Positions 25,349 through 34,986 of a stretch of DNA of 64,000 bases are shown in pieces. The notes beneath the pieces were generated by a model that was not told the origin of the DNA, did not search any database, and saw only the letters and a list, made by a program, of their open reading frames with translations. Position 1 is the first letter of the stretch, and each line of letters begins with the position of its first letter. The position numbers were made by a program, and so were the translations under genes. This DNA is from Carboxylicivirga linearis (GTDB taxonomy: Bacteria; Bacteroidota; Bacteroidia; Bacteroidales; Marinilabiliaceae): NCBI RefSeq assembly GCF_018271995.1, contig NZ_JAGUCO010000024.1, forward strand, positions 16,674 through 80,673, written 5' to 3'.

Positions 25349-26311
25349 TTAATTTATATCAAAACCAGCCCTTATAAAAGCTTGTTTATCCTCTTCAATA
25401 TTAGAACCAATGGTGGTTAATAAGTCACCAACCAAAGCAGCATTCACTCCTGCTGCCAGCGCTTTTTGCTGAAGATGCTTTATCTGCATTCGTCCTCCTG
25501 CAAAGCGAATCTTAGCTTTTGGGTTGATAAAGCGAAACAGGGCAAAACTGGTTAGCACTTCTTCATCGCTTAAAGGAGAGGTTCCTTCTAAAGGTGTTCC
25601 TGCCACCGGATTTAGTATGTTTACCGGAATGGAATCAATGCCCAACTTATTCAGTTCAAAAGCCAATTCAATCCTGTCATTCATGGTTTCGTCCATACCA
25701 ATAATTCCACCAGAACATACCTTCATACCTAGCTCCTGAGCCCATCGTATGGTTTGTATCTTCTGATTATAGGTATGTGTTGAACAAAGTGCCGGGAAAT
25801 ACGAACGCGATGTTTCTAGATTGCAATGATAATGCTCCACACCTGCGTCCTTCAGCTTTTTAAGAGCCTCTTTATCAAGCAGCCCCATTGAAGCACACAG
25901 CCCTATTTTAGCTTTAACTTTTATCTGCCTATAAATCGAAAGTAATTGATTAAGATTAGCTTCCGACAAAGCCTTTCCACTGGTCACCAACGAATATTTT
26001 TGCACCCCTTGATTGGCATTCAGACATGCCTGCTGCACTGCTTTTTGCTCATCAACCAACTCATACGATTCAACTTTTGTATGATAAAACGACGACTGCG
26101 AACACCATTTACAATCCTCGCTGCATAGGCCCGATTTAGCATTTATAATAGAGCACATATCAAACTGCCTTCCTGAGAAATGATCGCGTATTTCGCCGGC
26201 AGCCTTATACAGATCTTCCTTATTGCTAACAAGGCTTAAATCTTTAGCCTCTTGTAACGAAATAGACAGGCCATTAAGTACTTTTTGTTTAATTGATTCT
26301 ATATCTATCAT
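25349..26311 (-). CDS. bioB: Biotin synthase
   Basis: 320 aa. A radical-SAM enzyme converting dethiobiotin to biotin by sulfur insertion. The SAM-cluster motif CxxxCxxC is Cys63-Ser-Glu-Asp-Cys67-Lys-Trp-Cys70. Also seen: YSLVTSGKA (near 103), HYHCNLETS (near 157), KVCSGGIIGM (near 193), PVNILNPVAGTPLE (near 225) and RFAGGRMQI (near 265); the conserved Asn, Cys and Arg ligands of the auxiliary cluster are present. It overlaps the upstream 146-codon gene by 4 bp, an ATGA-type coupling, and is followed by the TonB-dependent receptor. No other biotin genes are in the window. Confidence 0.95.
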   Translation of the reverse strand: MIDIESIKQKVLNGLSISLQEAKDLSLVSNKEDLYKAAGEIRDHFSGRQFDMCSIINAKSGLCSEDCKWCSQSSFYHTKVESYELVDEQKAVQQACLNANQGVQKYSLVTSGKALSEANLNQLLSIYRQIKVKAKIGLCASMGLLDKEALKKLKDAGVEHYHCNLETSRSYFPALCSTHTYNQKIQTIRWAQELGMKVCSGGIIGMDETMNDRIELAFELNKLGIDSIPVNILNPVAGTPLEGTSPLSDEEVLTSFALFRFINPKAKIRFAGGRMQIKHLQQKALAAGVNAALVGDLLTTIGSNIEEDKQAFIRAGFDIN

Positions 26312-26748
26312 AGCTGTTTGATTATAGGCAATACAAATTCAGGCCACTTCAATACTGAAGTAGCCTTTATTAAATGATAATCAGCCGTGAGCCAATTATT
26401 TTCCGATACGTTATAAGTTGATGAATTCCCCGAAGGGGACGGAAGATCAAGTGTTAAAACAGGCAACAAAAACAGCATTAAGCTCTCCCACATAAGATTA
26501 TTCTCTTCAACCGTATCGCTATCTACTGCGTCTAAATCATCGAAAGAATATTCTGATTGAATAACATAACTGTTACGAAGTGCTTTTTTCAAAGCCTGTC
26601 CTGCTACAGGCACATCCAGATGACCAATCGACACCTCGCGCCCCAGACTGTTAAACACAGCCCAGCTCTTGCGAATCCATCGGCTAAAGCGAACGCTTGC
26701 CTTTTTGATATGTTGGTTAATCTGTTTCACGATAATATAGGAGCCCAA
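26308..26748 (-). CDS. Unknown protein translationally coupled to bioB
   Basis: 146 aa, no recognised domain. The N-terminal 55 residues are basic and contain VRFSRWIRKSWAVFNSLGRE followed by VSIGHLDVP; the core WAVFNSLGREVSIG aligns with YAAFNSLHKVVRIG in the TonB-dependent receptor two genes downstream. The middle is acidic (DDLDAVDSDTVEE) and a hydrophobic stretch LMLFLLPVLTLDLP follows near residue 93. The start at ATG 26748 is the first in frame. The stop overlaps the bioB start, so it is made with BioB. Possible envelope component or signal-bearing partner of the receptor; function unknown. Confidence 0.65.
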   Translation of the reverse strand: MGSYIIVKQINQHIKKASVRFSRWIRKSWAVFNSLGREVSIGHLDVPVAGQALKKALRNSYVIQSEYSFDDLDAVDSDTVEENNLMWESLMLFLLPVLTLDLPSPSGNSSTYNVSENNWLTADYHLIKATSVLKWPEFVLPIIKQL

Positions 26749-26823
26749 AGATAGGATTATTTTTAAAAGATTGAAGGCAGGAGACTGCAGACTGAAGCTA
26801 AAAGCAACCTACCGTTTTAGCGA

Positions 26824-26863
26824 ATCGCATCTTAATTAAGGATATTGTTTCTAAAGATGCGAT
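26824..26863. repeat. 10-bp inverted repeat upstream of the biotin locus
   Basis: ATCGCATCTT (26824-26833) and AAGATGCGAT (26854-26863), loop 20 nt, between the stop of the leucine-rich gene (26885) and the start at 26748. It could end the former transcript or act in control of the biotin operon; it does not resemble the usual BirA site by eye. Confidence 0.5.
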
Positions 26864-26884
26864 CCGTTACTTAGTAGATCAAAT

Positions 26885-29134
26885 CTATTTCTTTAAAAGC
26901 TTGACTGTTTGACTTAATCCTGAGGTAGTTTTTACTTTTATAAAGTAGACACCGCCTGGGTAACTGCTTAAATTAACTGAAACTTGTTGAGCATGGATAC
27001 CGAATTGACTAAAAACCAGCTGCCCATTAATATCATATAATTCATAACTAGTTATTAAAGTCTCATTTATTTCAATGATTACTTTGTCTGAAGTAGGATT
27101 TGCGCACACCTTAAAAGCATTATCATTCATCATCTTTATGCCGGTACTAACAAACATAATTTCTTCAACCACATTAGATCCATTAATAGTAATAGTTCCA
27201 TCTATTTCAGAACCAGATTCATCAATGGCCGTATAGTTAATGACACCATTGGGTTGATTAACCAGATAGACTTTACCAAAACAATCAGTAGTATATACTA
27301 CCCCATCAACAATAACATCAACACCCTCCAAAACACCACTATTCGCATCGGTTACTACAAGCGTAACCAGGTAAACAGATTCATATTGCCTTTGAAAAAT
27401 TACGTCAGTAAATCTGCCAGACCGAACGTTAATTAACTCACTCTGATATCCCTGAGCTTCAATATTTACTGTACAATCTGTATTAAGTCCCAGATTCTTC
27501 ATTACTACAACACCAATTGCATCAGAAATAGCAGAAAACCCTTCCCCATCTAAAAATATACAATTCTCAGAATCAGGCGTAATAGTAATTGGAACACCTT
27601 TTAATAAATTATCATTCTCATCTAAAAGAGTGAGTATAGCTGAAGTTTGCAAGGGATTAAATTCAGCTTTATATTCTAAAGAATAATCGTTTACCTCTAA
27701 ATTAGCAGAGTAAAAGTTACCTTTATTATCGGTCCATCCAATATTTTCGCACCCTTCTTTATGCGATTCAGGTAAAACAATGCTCTGTAACGTCTGATTT
27801 ATTTCATTATCATAATTACTGGCAAACACTCCTGATCCTATTACTAGCATCCTGCTATCATCTTCAAAAACTACTTTTTTTATTCTATTCCGACTAAAAG
27901 CTCCTCCCTTTAAGGTAACTACTGAACTTGGAATAGATACAAAAGCAAGCTCATTATATGAAAACACTGAATAATTAATTTTTGTTAATGAAGATGATAA
28001 CTTCAAGGAATCAATATAATTATAACTAAAAGCAGAATATCCAATATTATTTACTGAATTTGGAAGAGTCACTCTTTTTAATTGGTTTTCACAAAAAGCT
28101 TTATCACCAATTTTTTGAAGCGAATTAGAGAAAGTCACTGAAGTAAGTTCATTGTCATAGAATGCCTTATGACCTATTCTAACCAACGAACCAGACAAAT
28201 CAATAGATGTTAATTCATTCTCGAAAAAGGCAAAATTATCTATTTCAATAACTGAAGGTGGTATTGTAATTGATTCCAGAATATTTCCGGCAAAAGCATA
28301 TTCTCCAATATACTCTATTGAGGAGGGCAATTCAACTGAAACTAGATGACTCTCTCTAAAGCTATCATGAACATATTCATTAAAGTCATTATCATAGCTT
28401 ATACCTCTTACTTTTTTGCCTTGCAACACCTCTGGAATAATAATATCAGTTCCTAAAAAATAAGAACACGATGTTATATAACCGTCTTCATTCATTACTA
28501 CATCATCATCCGTGAGGGTATATTTTATAATTGCAAGATATGAACTAAGAAAATTACTAATCTCATAAGGTGATGGTACAAAAGTATTGTAATCAGTTAT
28601 CCATTTTACAAAATTGGGTTGCTTAGATGGCAACACTATACTATCCAGGTCTAAATTATTATCAAAAGCTTTTTTACCTATAAAAGTAATTTCACTATTC
28701 TCTTCAAAGCAAACTTCAGTTAAATTATTAGTATCAAAAGCCGAAAAACCAATTTTCCGCACCTTTGACGGTATCTCCATCTTTTCAATTCTATTATCAT
28801 AAAAAGCCTTTTTCCCAACAAACTCTAGCGTTGAGGGAAGATGTAAGGCTAGTAATTTTTTATGCTGAAATACTCCTGTTGAATCAAAAAGAGTCCAACC
28901 TGATGATATAAGTTTAGCATTGTTTATTCCTTTTACAACAACCCCTTGTAATATTTCGGGTATAGTAAGGTTAGTACCCTCCTCATGAACTGAGAAATCA
29001 TAGAGACAATCAGTTATATAACCGTTCTCATCAATATTAACATCATTATCTTGTAAAATATAATCGATTTGAGCTGAAATGGGGAAAAGTGTTACAAAAA
29101 GAAAAAAACTTATTGTAATTAGTGGGAATTTCAT
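26885..29134 (-). CDS. BspA-like leucine-rich-repeat protein with T9SS sorting domain
   Basis: 749 aa; signal peptide to about residue 21 (PISAQ). Two N-terminal-like modules, YILQDNDVNIDENGYITDC and YTLTDDDVVMNEDGYITSC, each begin a block; the second is followed by about nine LRR_5 repeats with the x-I-G-x-x-A-F pattern (residues about 260-460). Next come two small beta-sandwich domains (about 495-660, ending in EEIMFVSTG). The C-terminal 80 residues (CANPTSDKVIIEI to SQTVKLLKK) are a type A T9SS sorting domain, so it should be secreted through the outer membrane and anchored or released. Adhesion is the usual role of BspA-like proteins. Confidence 0.85.
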   Translation of the reverse strand: MKFPLITISFFLFVTLFPISAQIDYILQDNDVNIDENGYITDCLYDFSVHEEGTNLTIPEILQGVVVKGINNAKLISSGWTLFDSTGVFQHKKLLALHLPSTLEFVGKKAFYDNRIEKMEIPSKVRKIGFSAFDTNNLTEVCFEENSEITFIGKKAFDNNLDLDSIVLPSKQPNFVKWITDYNTFVPSPYEISNFLSSYLAIIKYTLTDDDVVMNEDGYITSCSYFLGTDIIIPEVLQGKKVRGISYDNDFNEYVHDSFRESHLVSVELPSSIEYIGEYAFAGNILESITIPPSVIEIDNFAFFENELTSIDLSGSLVRIGHKAFYDNELTSVTFSNSLQKIGDKAFCENQLKRVTLPNSVNNIGYSAFSYNYIDSLKLSSSLTKINYSVFSYNELAFVSIPSSVVTLKGGAFSRNRIKKVVFEDDSRMLVIGSGVFASNYDNEINQTLQSIVLPESHKEGCENIGWTDNKGNFYSANLEVNDYSLEYKAEFNPLQTSAILTLLDENDNLLKGVPITITPDSENCIFLDGEGFSAISDAIGVVVMKNLGLNTDCTVNIEAQGYQSELINVRSGRFTDVIFQRQYESVYLVTLVVTDANSGVLEGVDVIVDGVVYTTDCFGKVYLVNQPNGVINYTAIDESGSEIDGTITINGSNVVEEIMFVSTGIKMMNDNAFKVCANPTSDKVIIEINETLITSYELYDINGQLVFSQFGIHAQQVSVNLSSYPGGVYFIKVKTTSGLSQTVKLLKK

Positions 29135-29188
29135 AGTTGTAGGTTTAGTTTGTTAGCTGAATAAAAGTAAGCACATTTATCAAAACAA

Positions 29189-29196
29189 CAAAACTA
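29189..29196 (-). promoter_or_regulatory. Candidate -7 element of the BspA-like gene; rest of the 29135-29541 gap is featureless
   Basis: On the minus strand TAGTTTTG, exact TAnnTTTG, 55 bp before the start codon. The 407-bp divergent intergenic region is otherwise A/T-rich; no RNA gene, repeat or clear plus-strand promoter was recognised in it. Confidence 0.45.
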
Positions 29197-29541
29197 AAGC
29201 CATATCTATAATACTTATAATTATCATTTTCAATTATCTAAAATCAACCTTAATACAATCTTGATAAATTCAATTTTCTCATCAATAATAACTTGCAAAA
29301 TTGAGCGTTTCAATAGTTTAAGAGATAATGAAAAACAACAATTTGAATCCATTAAAGAACAACTACACTAATTAACAATAATAAAACAACTACAGATTAA
29401 TGAATAACACCTGATTTATTGACATACTGAAGCAACTCAATTTTGAGAAATAAAGACTATAAGATAGCGGTACCTTGACTTCAACTAAATTTTAATACCC
29501 CTTTTATTTTAATTAAATTAGCCCTCTGAATACAGATTATC

Positions 29542-30612
29542 ATGATGAAACAACTATATAGGACAATAACCTTCTGCATACTTATTTTATTATCTTTCAA
29601 AACCATAACTAATGCTCAAGATAAATATGCAACAACAGGAAATGGTTACGGAGTAAGAGAAATACTGGAGTTTGATGCTTCGGACTACAATATGCTAAAA
29701 ATAACCAATCAACATGGAAACATTACGATTAAGGGTTGGGACAGAGATACCATTGAAGTTCAATCTCTTATTAATGTGGAAGCTCCTGGCAGTAACTCTG
29801 CAGAGGAAGTATTAGATTACATTTCTATTGAAAGAGCAAACAGAGCAGGTATGCTTATTTTCCGCACACAGTTCGATGATGAATTCTTTTCAAACTATCC
29901 ATTTAGTGTTGAATACACTGTTCATTTGCCCAAACAGTTAATGCTTGACATTACTAACAATCTGGGAGATGTTTTAATTCAAAATATTGATGGTAAAATA
30001 AGCCTTCATCTTGATTATGGTAATTTACATCTGATCAACTCAAATAGTAAAAAAGCTCATACCTTTAATTTAAATTTTGCTGAGGCTAAATTGGATTCTT
30101 GCCAAAGCGTAAAAGGATTTCTTAATAACTGTACGCTAACAGCTGATAATGTTACCAAATTAGATTTTAAAAGTGAATATTCCTTATTAAAATTAGGTAA
30201 GACTAAAAGTATAGCACTTCATTCATCTACCGATAGAATTAATATTACTGAAAGCGACAGCATTAAAATAACAGGCAACCAACTACTTGTTAATATTAAA
30301 AAAGTAAATACCTATGGCTTCTTCGAGATTGAAAAAGGACAGTTGATGATAAAAGGAGCAAACCAATTAGCTCACCTTTCAGTGTCAAATAAAATGGCCA
30401 ATACAATCATATCGCTACCATCTGAATATACCTATGTTTTGAATGGGGAAATAACCAATGGTGAGTTGAATCATCCAAATATAAACCAATTACAGGTTTT
30501 AAGAGAAGGAACTAAAGAATCATTTACCGGCCATATTGGTACAGAGGGGAATACTACCGGACAATTAATCTTATTCAACGAAAATAGCGATCTAACTATA
30601 AAAACTTACTAA
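29542..30612 (+). CDS. DUF4097-type beta-strand-repeat exported protein
   Basis: 356 aa; a signal peptide ends near TNAQ (residue 26); M1 and M2 are both possible starts. NMLKITNQHGNITIKGWDRD near residue 50 and LDITNNLGDVLIQNIDGKI near 135 are typical of DUF4097 proteins, which fold as a right-handed beta-helix of short strands. Many are annotated as putative adhesins and sit next to anti-sigma or transport genes; the true role is unknown. It ends 1 bp before the Xaa-Pro aminopeptidase gene, so the two are co-transcribed. Confidence 0.75.
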   Translation: MMKQLYRTITFCILILLSFKTITNAQDKYATTGNGYGVREILEFDASDYNMLKITNQHGNITIKGWDRDTIEVQSLINVEAPGSNSAEEVLDYISIERANRAGMLIFRTQFDDEFFSNYPFSVEYTVHLPKQLMLDITNNLGDVLIQNIDGKISLHLDYGNLHLINSNSKKAHTFNLNFAEAKLDSCQSVKGFLNNCTLTADNVTKLDFKSEYSLLKLGKTKSIALHSSTDRINITESDSIKITGNQLLVNIKKVNTYGFFEIEKGQLMIKGANQLAHLSVSNKMANTIISLPSEYTYVLNGEITNGELNHPNINQLQVLREGTKESFTGHIGTEGNTTGQLILFNENSDLTIKTY

Positions 30613-30613
30613 T

Positions 30614-32392
30614 ATGTCAGCAGCCGATAATTTATTCAAGTTGAGGAACTTCATGGCTACCATTGGAGTAGATGCTTATGTTGTAACCAGCAGCGATCCA
30701 CATTTAAGTGAGTACCTGGCCGATCACTGGAAATTTCGCGATTGGTTATCTGGCTTTACTGGTTCGGCGGGCACTTTAGTGGTTACCAGTGAATACGCCG
30801 GTTTATGGACTGACTCACGATATTTTCTGCAAGCCGAGCAACAATTAGATGACTCAGGCATTGATTTGTTTCGAATGGGAGAACCTGACACTCCCGATTT
30901 TAAAGAATGGTTAACCGTTCAGCTACATCCGGGCTGTGTAGTAGGTATTAATGGCAAAACCATTACGGTTAATGCCTATCGCGAATTGGCCAAAACACTT
31001 AAAAAGGTTGACATCCGCCTGGATGGAAAAGTATTTCTTGAAGAAGACGTTTGGGAAGGTCGTCCGCAAATACCCGACGAGGGTATATTTGAATTAAAAA
31101 CCGAATATTGCGGATTAAGTCGAAGCGAGAAAATAGCACTGATAAGAAAACTGATGCTCGAAAAAGGAGCAACCCATTACATTATTGCTTCATTAGACGA
31201 GATTGCCTGGGCTTTAAATTTTCGTGGTAAAGACATACCCTATAATCCTGTTTTTCATTCCTATTTAATCATTACTGAAAATCAGGTTAACCTATTTATC
31301 GATCCGCATAAATTAACCTCTTCTATTGGCAAACAACTGGCACAAGAAGATATTAAGGTTTATTTGTACAACGATTTTTACGAATTCATTAAAGATATGC
31401 TTCAGGATAGTATTATCCTGATAGATCCTGACAGAACTAACAGCTCTATTTTTAGCAGTCTACCTTCTCAATCGGCTAAAATAGAACAAGCCAGTTTAAT
31501 AACTCAATTAAAAGCTCGCAAGAATGAGGTAGAAATAGCTAATATTAAAAAAGCTATGATTAAAGACGGTGTAGCAATGGTACAATTCATACACTGGCTT
31601 GAAAAATCTGTTGGCAAGGAAGATTTGGATGAATATAGCGTTGCTGAAAAATTAGGTTCCTTCAGAGCTCAACAAGAAAATTATCAGGGAGACTCATTTA
31701 CGACAATTAGTGGTTATGGCCCAAATGGAGCAATTGTTCATTATTCGGTTGAGAAAGATTCCGCTGCCAAGGTTGAAGCTAAGGGATTATATTTGGTTGA
31801 CTCTGGCGGGCAATACCTTGAAGGAACTACCGACATAACCAGAACAGTTGCTTTGGGAGAATTAAGCCCTGAAGAAAAAAGAGATTTCACCTTAGTATTA
31901 AAAGGACATATTGCTTTAGATAAAGCGGTATTCCCAAAAGGCACCAGAGGTGTACACCTCGATATTCTTGCTCGCCAGGCATTGTGGACTGGAGGATTAA
32001 ATTACGGACACGGTACAGGTCATGGTGTCGGCCATTTTTTGAATGTTCACGAAGGACCTCAGAGTATCCGTCCACAGGATAACGGCATTGCATTTGAAGA
32101 AGGAATGATCACTTCCAATGAACCAGGATTGTATCGCACCGGGAAATATGGTATCAGAATTGAAAACCTTATTCTTTGCTCTGCGGATAAAACAACAGAA
32201 TTTGGTGATTTCCTTAAATTTGAAACATTAACACTTTGCCCCATCGATATAAATGCCATTGATGTAAAACTACTTAGCATAGATGAAAAAGTCTGGTTGA
32301 ATAACTATCATCGCAAAGTTCGTGAAGCATTAATCGATCATTTAAGCGATATGGACAGAGAGTGGTTGATTAGTAAAACACAGGAAATTTAA
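30614..32392 (+). CDS. Xaa-Pro aminopeptidase (M24B)
   Basis: 592 aa, cytoplasmic (no signal). Two creatinase N-like domains (residues 5-135 and 155-305) precede the pita-bread metalloprotease domain (310-530). Metal ligands and catalytic residues are visible: Asp in VDSGGQYLEGTTDITRT (two Asp), His in GHGTGHGVGHFLNVHEGP, Glu in TSNEPGLY and Glu in IRIENLIL. A C-terminal extension follows, as in the long eukaryotic-type aminopeptidase P. Removes N-terminal residues preceding proline. Middle gene of a plus-strand run with the DUF4097 gene (1-bp gap) and a glycosyltransferase (2-bp gap). Confidence 0.93.
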   Translation: MSAADNLFKLRNFMATIGVDAYVVTSSDPHLSEYLADHWKFRDWLSGFTGSAGTLVVTSEYAGLWTDSRYFLQAEQQLDDSGIDLFRMGEPDTPDFKEWLTVQLHPGCVVGINGKTITVNAYRELAKTLKKVDIRLDGKVFLEEDVWEGRPQIPDEGIFELKTEYCGLSRSEKIALIRKLMLEKGATHYIIASLDEIAWALNFRGKDIPYNPVFHSYLIITENQVNLFIDPHKLTSSIGKQLAQEDIKVYLYNDFYEFIKDMLQDSIILIDPDRTNSSIFSSLPSQSAKIEQASLITQLKARKNEVEIANIKKAMIKDGVAMVQFIHWLEKSVGKEDLDEYSVAEKLGSFRAQQENYQGDSFTTISGYGPNGAIVHYSVEKDSAAKVEAKGLYLVDSGGQYLEGTTDITRTVALGELSPEEKRDFTLVLKGHIALDKAVFPKGTRGVHLDILARQALWTGGLNYGHGTGHGVGHFLNVHEGPQSIRPQDNGIAFEEGMITSNEPGLYRTGKYGIRIENLILCSADKTTEFGDFLKFETLTLCPIDINAIDVKLLSIDEKVWLNNYHRKVREALIDHLSDMDREWLISKTQEI

Positions 32393-32394
32393 GA

Positions 32395-33522
32395 ATGAGT
32401 TTCTGTTTGCATGTTGTTTCATTAACAATTCCGTACCCTCCTAATTACGGAGGCGCAATAGATATATATTACAAACTGAAAGCTCTTGCTGAAAACAACA
32501 TTGAGATAATCCTCCACTGTTATCAGTACGATAGAGGCCAAGAAAGTCAGCTTGAAAAAATATGCAAACAGGTATTCTATTACAAAAGATCAACGGGTAT
32601 TTTCAAACATTTTAGCAGTAAACCATACATTGTTGTTTCACGAAGTAACCGTCAATTATTTAAAATTCTTAATAAGGACAACTACCCTATTTTAGCTGAA
32701 GGGCTTCATTGCTCCGATGTTTTAAATTACGTAAATCCCAAAAGAGTATTTGTAAGAACTCATAACATTGAGCATTCTTATTATAACGAGCTTAGTAATT
32801 CAACTCAAAACCTTATTAAAAAGATATTTTTCAAAACAGAAAGTATCAAGCTTAAAAAGTACGAGTCTATATTACAAAAAGCAGCAGGTATCTTTTGTAT
32901 TTCTGATTTTGAGCTTCCTCATTTTAAAAAAACAAATTCAAACTCATTCTTACTCCCCCCTTTCCATCAATACTCTGCTTGTTTAAGCAAAGAAGGTACG
33001 GGTAATTACATTCTTATACACGGCAATTTAAGCGTAGAAGAAAACATCAAGTCTGTATTATTACTAATGAATGAGGTAATTCCTAATATTGACTTTAGGA
33101 TTGTAATTGCAGGTATGAATCCTGATCCTATTCTTAAAAAGAAAATTTCACAGTTATCAAATACCGAACTAATACCTAACCCATCACATGAGAAGATGAA
33201 AGAACTAATAAGCCAGGCGCAAATCATTTTGCTTCATACACATCAGGCTACCGGAGTTAAACTTAAATTAGTCAATTCTTTGTTTGATGGAAGACATTGC
33301 ATTTGTAATGACAAAATGATTGAAGGCACTAACTTAAAGAACATTTGTCATCAGGCTAATAATACCAAAGAGTGGATTGATAAAATAAATGAGTTAAAGA
33401 CGAAACCTTTTACAATGGAAGAAAAGTACAATAGAGAAAAGCAACTTGATGCTCTGTTCAATAATAATAGAAATATTCAAACACTCATTAATCAAATATA
33501 TAAGAATGTTAATATGATGTAA
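32395..33522 (+). CDS. Glycosyltransferase, GT4-like
   Basis: 375 aa with no membrane segment. The N-terminus LHVVSLTIPYPPNYGGAIDIYYKLKAL is typical of GT4 family enzymes with a nucleotide-binding GT-B fold, and FVRTHNIEHSYYNEL near 122 (His in HNIEH) is a conserved acceptor-side element. The C-terminal half has IHGNLSVEENIKSV, VIAGMNPDP and LHTHQATGVKLKLVNSLFDG with the expected EX7E-like region weakened. It probably adds sugar to a cell-surface polymer. Starts 2 bp after the aminopeptidase stop; start codon ATG 32395. Confidence 0.75.
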   Translation: MSFCLHVVSLTIPYPPNYGGAIDIYYKLKALAENNIEIILHCYQYDRGQESQLEKICKQVFYYKRSTGIFKHFSSKPYIVVSRSNRQLFKILNKDNYPILAEGLHCSDVLNYVNPKRVFVRTHNIEHSYYNELSNSTQNLIKKIFFKTESIKLKKYESILQKAAGIFCISDFELPHFKKTNSNSFLLPPFHQYSACLSKEGTGNYILIHGNLSVEENIKSVLLLMNEVIPNIDFRIVIAGMNPDPILKKKISQLSNTELIPNPSHEKMKELISQAQIILLHTHQATGVKLKLVNSLFDGRHCICNDKMIEGTNLKNICHQANNTKEWIDKINELKTKPFTMEEKYNREKQLDALFNNNRNIQTLINQIYKNVNMM

Positions 33523-33576
33523 ACATCAAACCGATTGGAGTATTAAATTATATATTTACAAAAAATCTTAATATAT

Positions 33577-34986
33577 ATGAAATCTATAGTTTCTACACTA
33601 ATTATTACTTTCTTCTATACTCTTGTTAGCCAAGCCCAAACATGTAAAATTGATGTAACAATTGATGAATTTAGTAAAGATACTATCATATTGGGTTATT
33701 ATTTCAATAAACAGATGTTTGTTGAGGATACAATCCCTTCCAATTCTGCAGGTAAGTTTATTATTGAAAAAGAAGAACCTCTTAAACAAGGCGTTTATAT
33801 CATCTATTTAAATAGCGAACAATACTTTGATGTGTTAATTGGTGAAGACCAAACATTCTCAATCAAAACATCCACCAACGAGTTATTGAATAATCTGGAA
33901 GTAAAAGGAGCGACAGAAAGCGCTTCATTCCTTAATTATCAGCAACTTTTACGTACCAAACAAAAAGAAGCCAAAGACATACAAGAGCAACTTAAAGCTA
34001 CTGTGGACGAAGATTTAAAAGCCAAATTAACCCAACAACTACAAGGATTTGGCGAAGAAGTAAAACAGAAATCCTCAAGCTTGATTGATGATAATCCCGA
34101 CACCTTTCTGGCCATATTTTTAAAAGGACTGCAAGAGGTTGAAGTACCTGAGATGCAAGCTCCGGCAGGAAGTGAAAATCCCGATCAGGATGTTCAAAGA
34201 ATGCGCTTTAACTATTACAAAGAGCATTACTTCGATAATATTGACCTGTCAGACGAACGATTATTACGCACACCCTATTTTACTGATAAAATAGACCGCT
34301 ATTTATCACAGGTTTTGGTCATACCTGACACTATCATCATTGGTTGTCATAGGATGATTGCTGCTACAGAAGGAAGCGATGAAATGCAGAAATACCTTAT
34401 TCAGCATCTTTTTAATTGGGCTAACGAAAGTAAAACAATGGGAATGGATGCAGTCATGGTAGATATGGCTGATGCCTACTATTTAAATGGAAGAGCAGAC
34501 TGGGTTGATGAAGAATTCTTAACTAAGCTTCAGGAAAGAGTGGACAAAATTAAACCCACCTTATTAAATAAGGTAGCCAAGGATTTTAAAATGCAATCGT
34601 ATACCGGCGAGTTTCATCGATTAAGTGAAGTCAGAGCTCCTTTTACAATTCTGGTATTTTGGGAACCTGAATGTGGCCATTGCAAAAAAGAAATTCCTAA
34701 ATTAAATGAAGAGGTTTGGAAGAATTATGCAGATAAAGGCATAAAAATTGTGGCTGTATACACCCAAAATAACAAAGAAGAATGGGAAGAATTTATTACT
34801 GAACATGCTTTGGAAGAATGGATTCATTTATACGATCCTTATAATCAAAGTGGATTTAGGAATAACTATGACATTTACAGCACACCGGTGATTTATATAT
34901 TAGATAAAGACAAAAAAATATTAGCTAAACGCTTAGGGGTAGAACAAATTCCAGGTTTTCTGGATCATCATTTAAAGAATTTATAA
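33577..34986 (+). CDS. TlpA-like thioredoxin-fold protein with DUF4369/DUF5106 domains
   Basis: 469 aa; signal peptide ends near SQAQ (residue 21). Residues 25-125 fit a DUF4369 beta-sandwich (DTIILGYYFNKQMFVEDTI), residues 130-325 a DUF5106-like helical region, and residues 330-469 a thioredoxin fold with the active site Cys366-Gly-His-Cys369 in WEPECGHCKKEIP and cis-Pro in STPVIYILD. Such periplasmic proteins reduce or isomerise disulfides or are redox sensors. Its stop codon directly abuts the start of the DUF4465 lipoprotein. Confidence 0.85.
   Translation: MKSIVSTLIITFFYTLVSQAQTCKIDVTIDEFSKDTIILGYYFNKQMFVEDTIPSNSAGKFIIEKEEPLKQGVYIIYLNSEQYFDVLIGEDQTFSIKTSTNELLNNLEVKGATESASFLNYQQLLRTKQKEAKDIQEQLKATVDEDLKAKLTQQLQGFGEEVKQKSSSLIDDNPDTFLAIFLKGLQEVEVPEMQAPAGSENPDQDVQRMRFNYYKEHYFDNIDLSDERLLRTPYFTDKIDRYLSQVLVIPDTIIIGCHRMIAATEGSDEMQKYLIQHLFNWANESKTMGMDAVMVDMADAYYLNGRADWVDEEFLTKLQERVDKIKPTLLNKVAKDFKMQSYTGEFHRLSEVRAPFTILVFWEPECGHCKKEIPKLNEEVWKNYADKGIKIVAVYTQNNKEEWEEFITEHALEEWIHLYDPYNQSGFRNNYDIYSTPVIYILDKDKKILAKRLGVEQIPGFLDHHLKNL

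Noticed and set aside
23160..26748. Cobalamin riboswitch controlling the BtuB-like receptor
   Set aside because: No B12-box-like sequence was seen upstream of the receptor or of its operon.
26749..26884. Biotin (BirA) operator or riboswitch upstream of the bioB operon
   Set aside because: The 10-bp inverted repeat does not match a BirA-type site by eye and no riboswitch-like fold was recognised.
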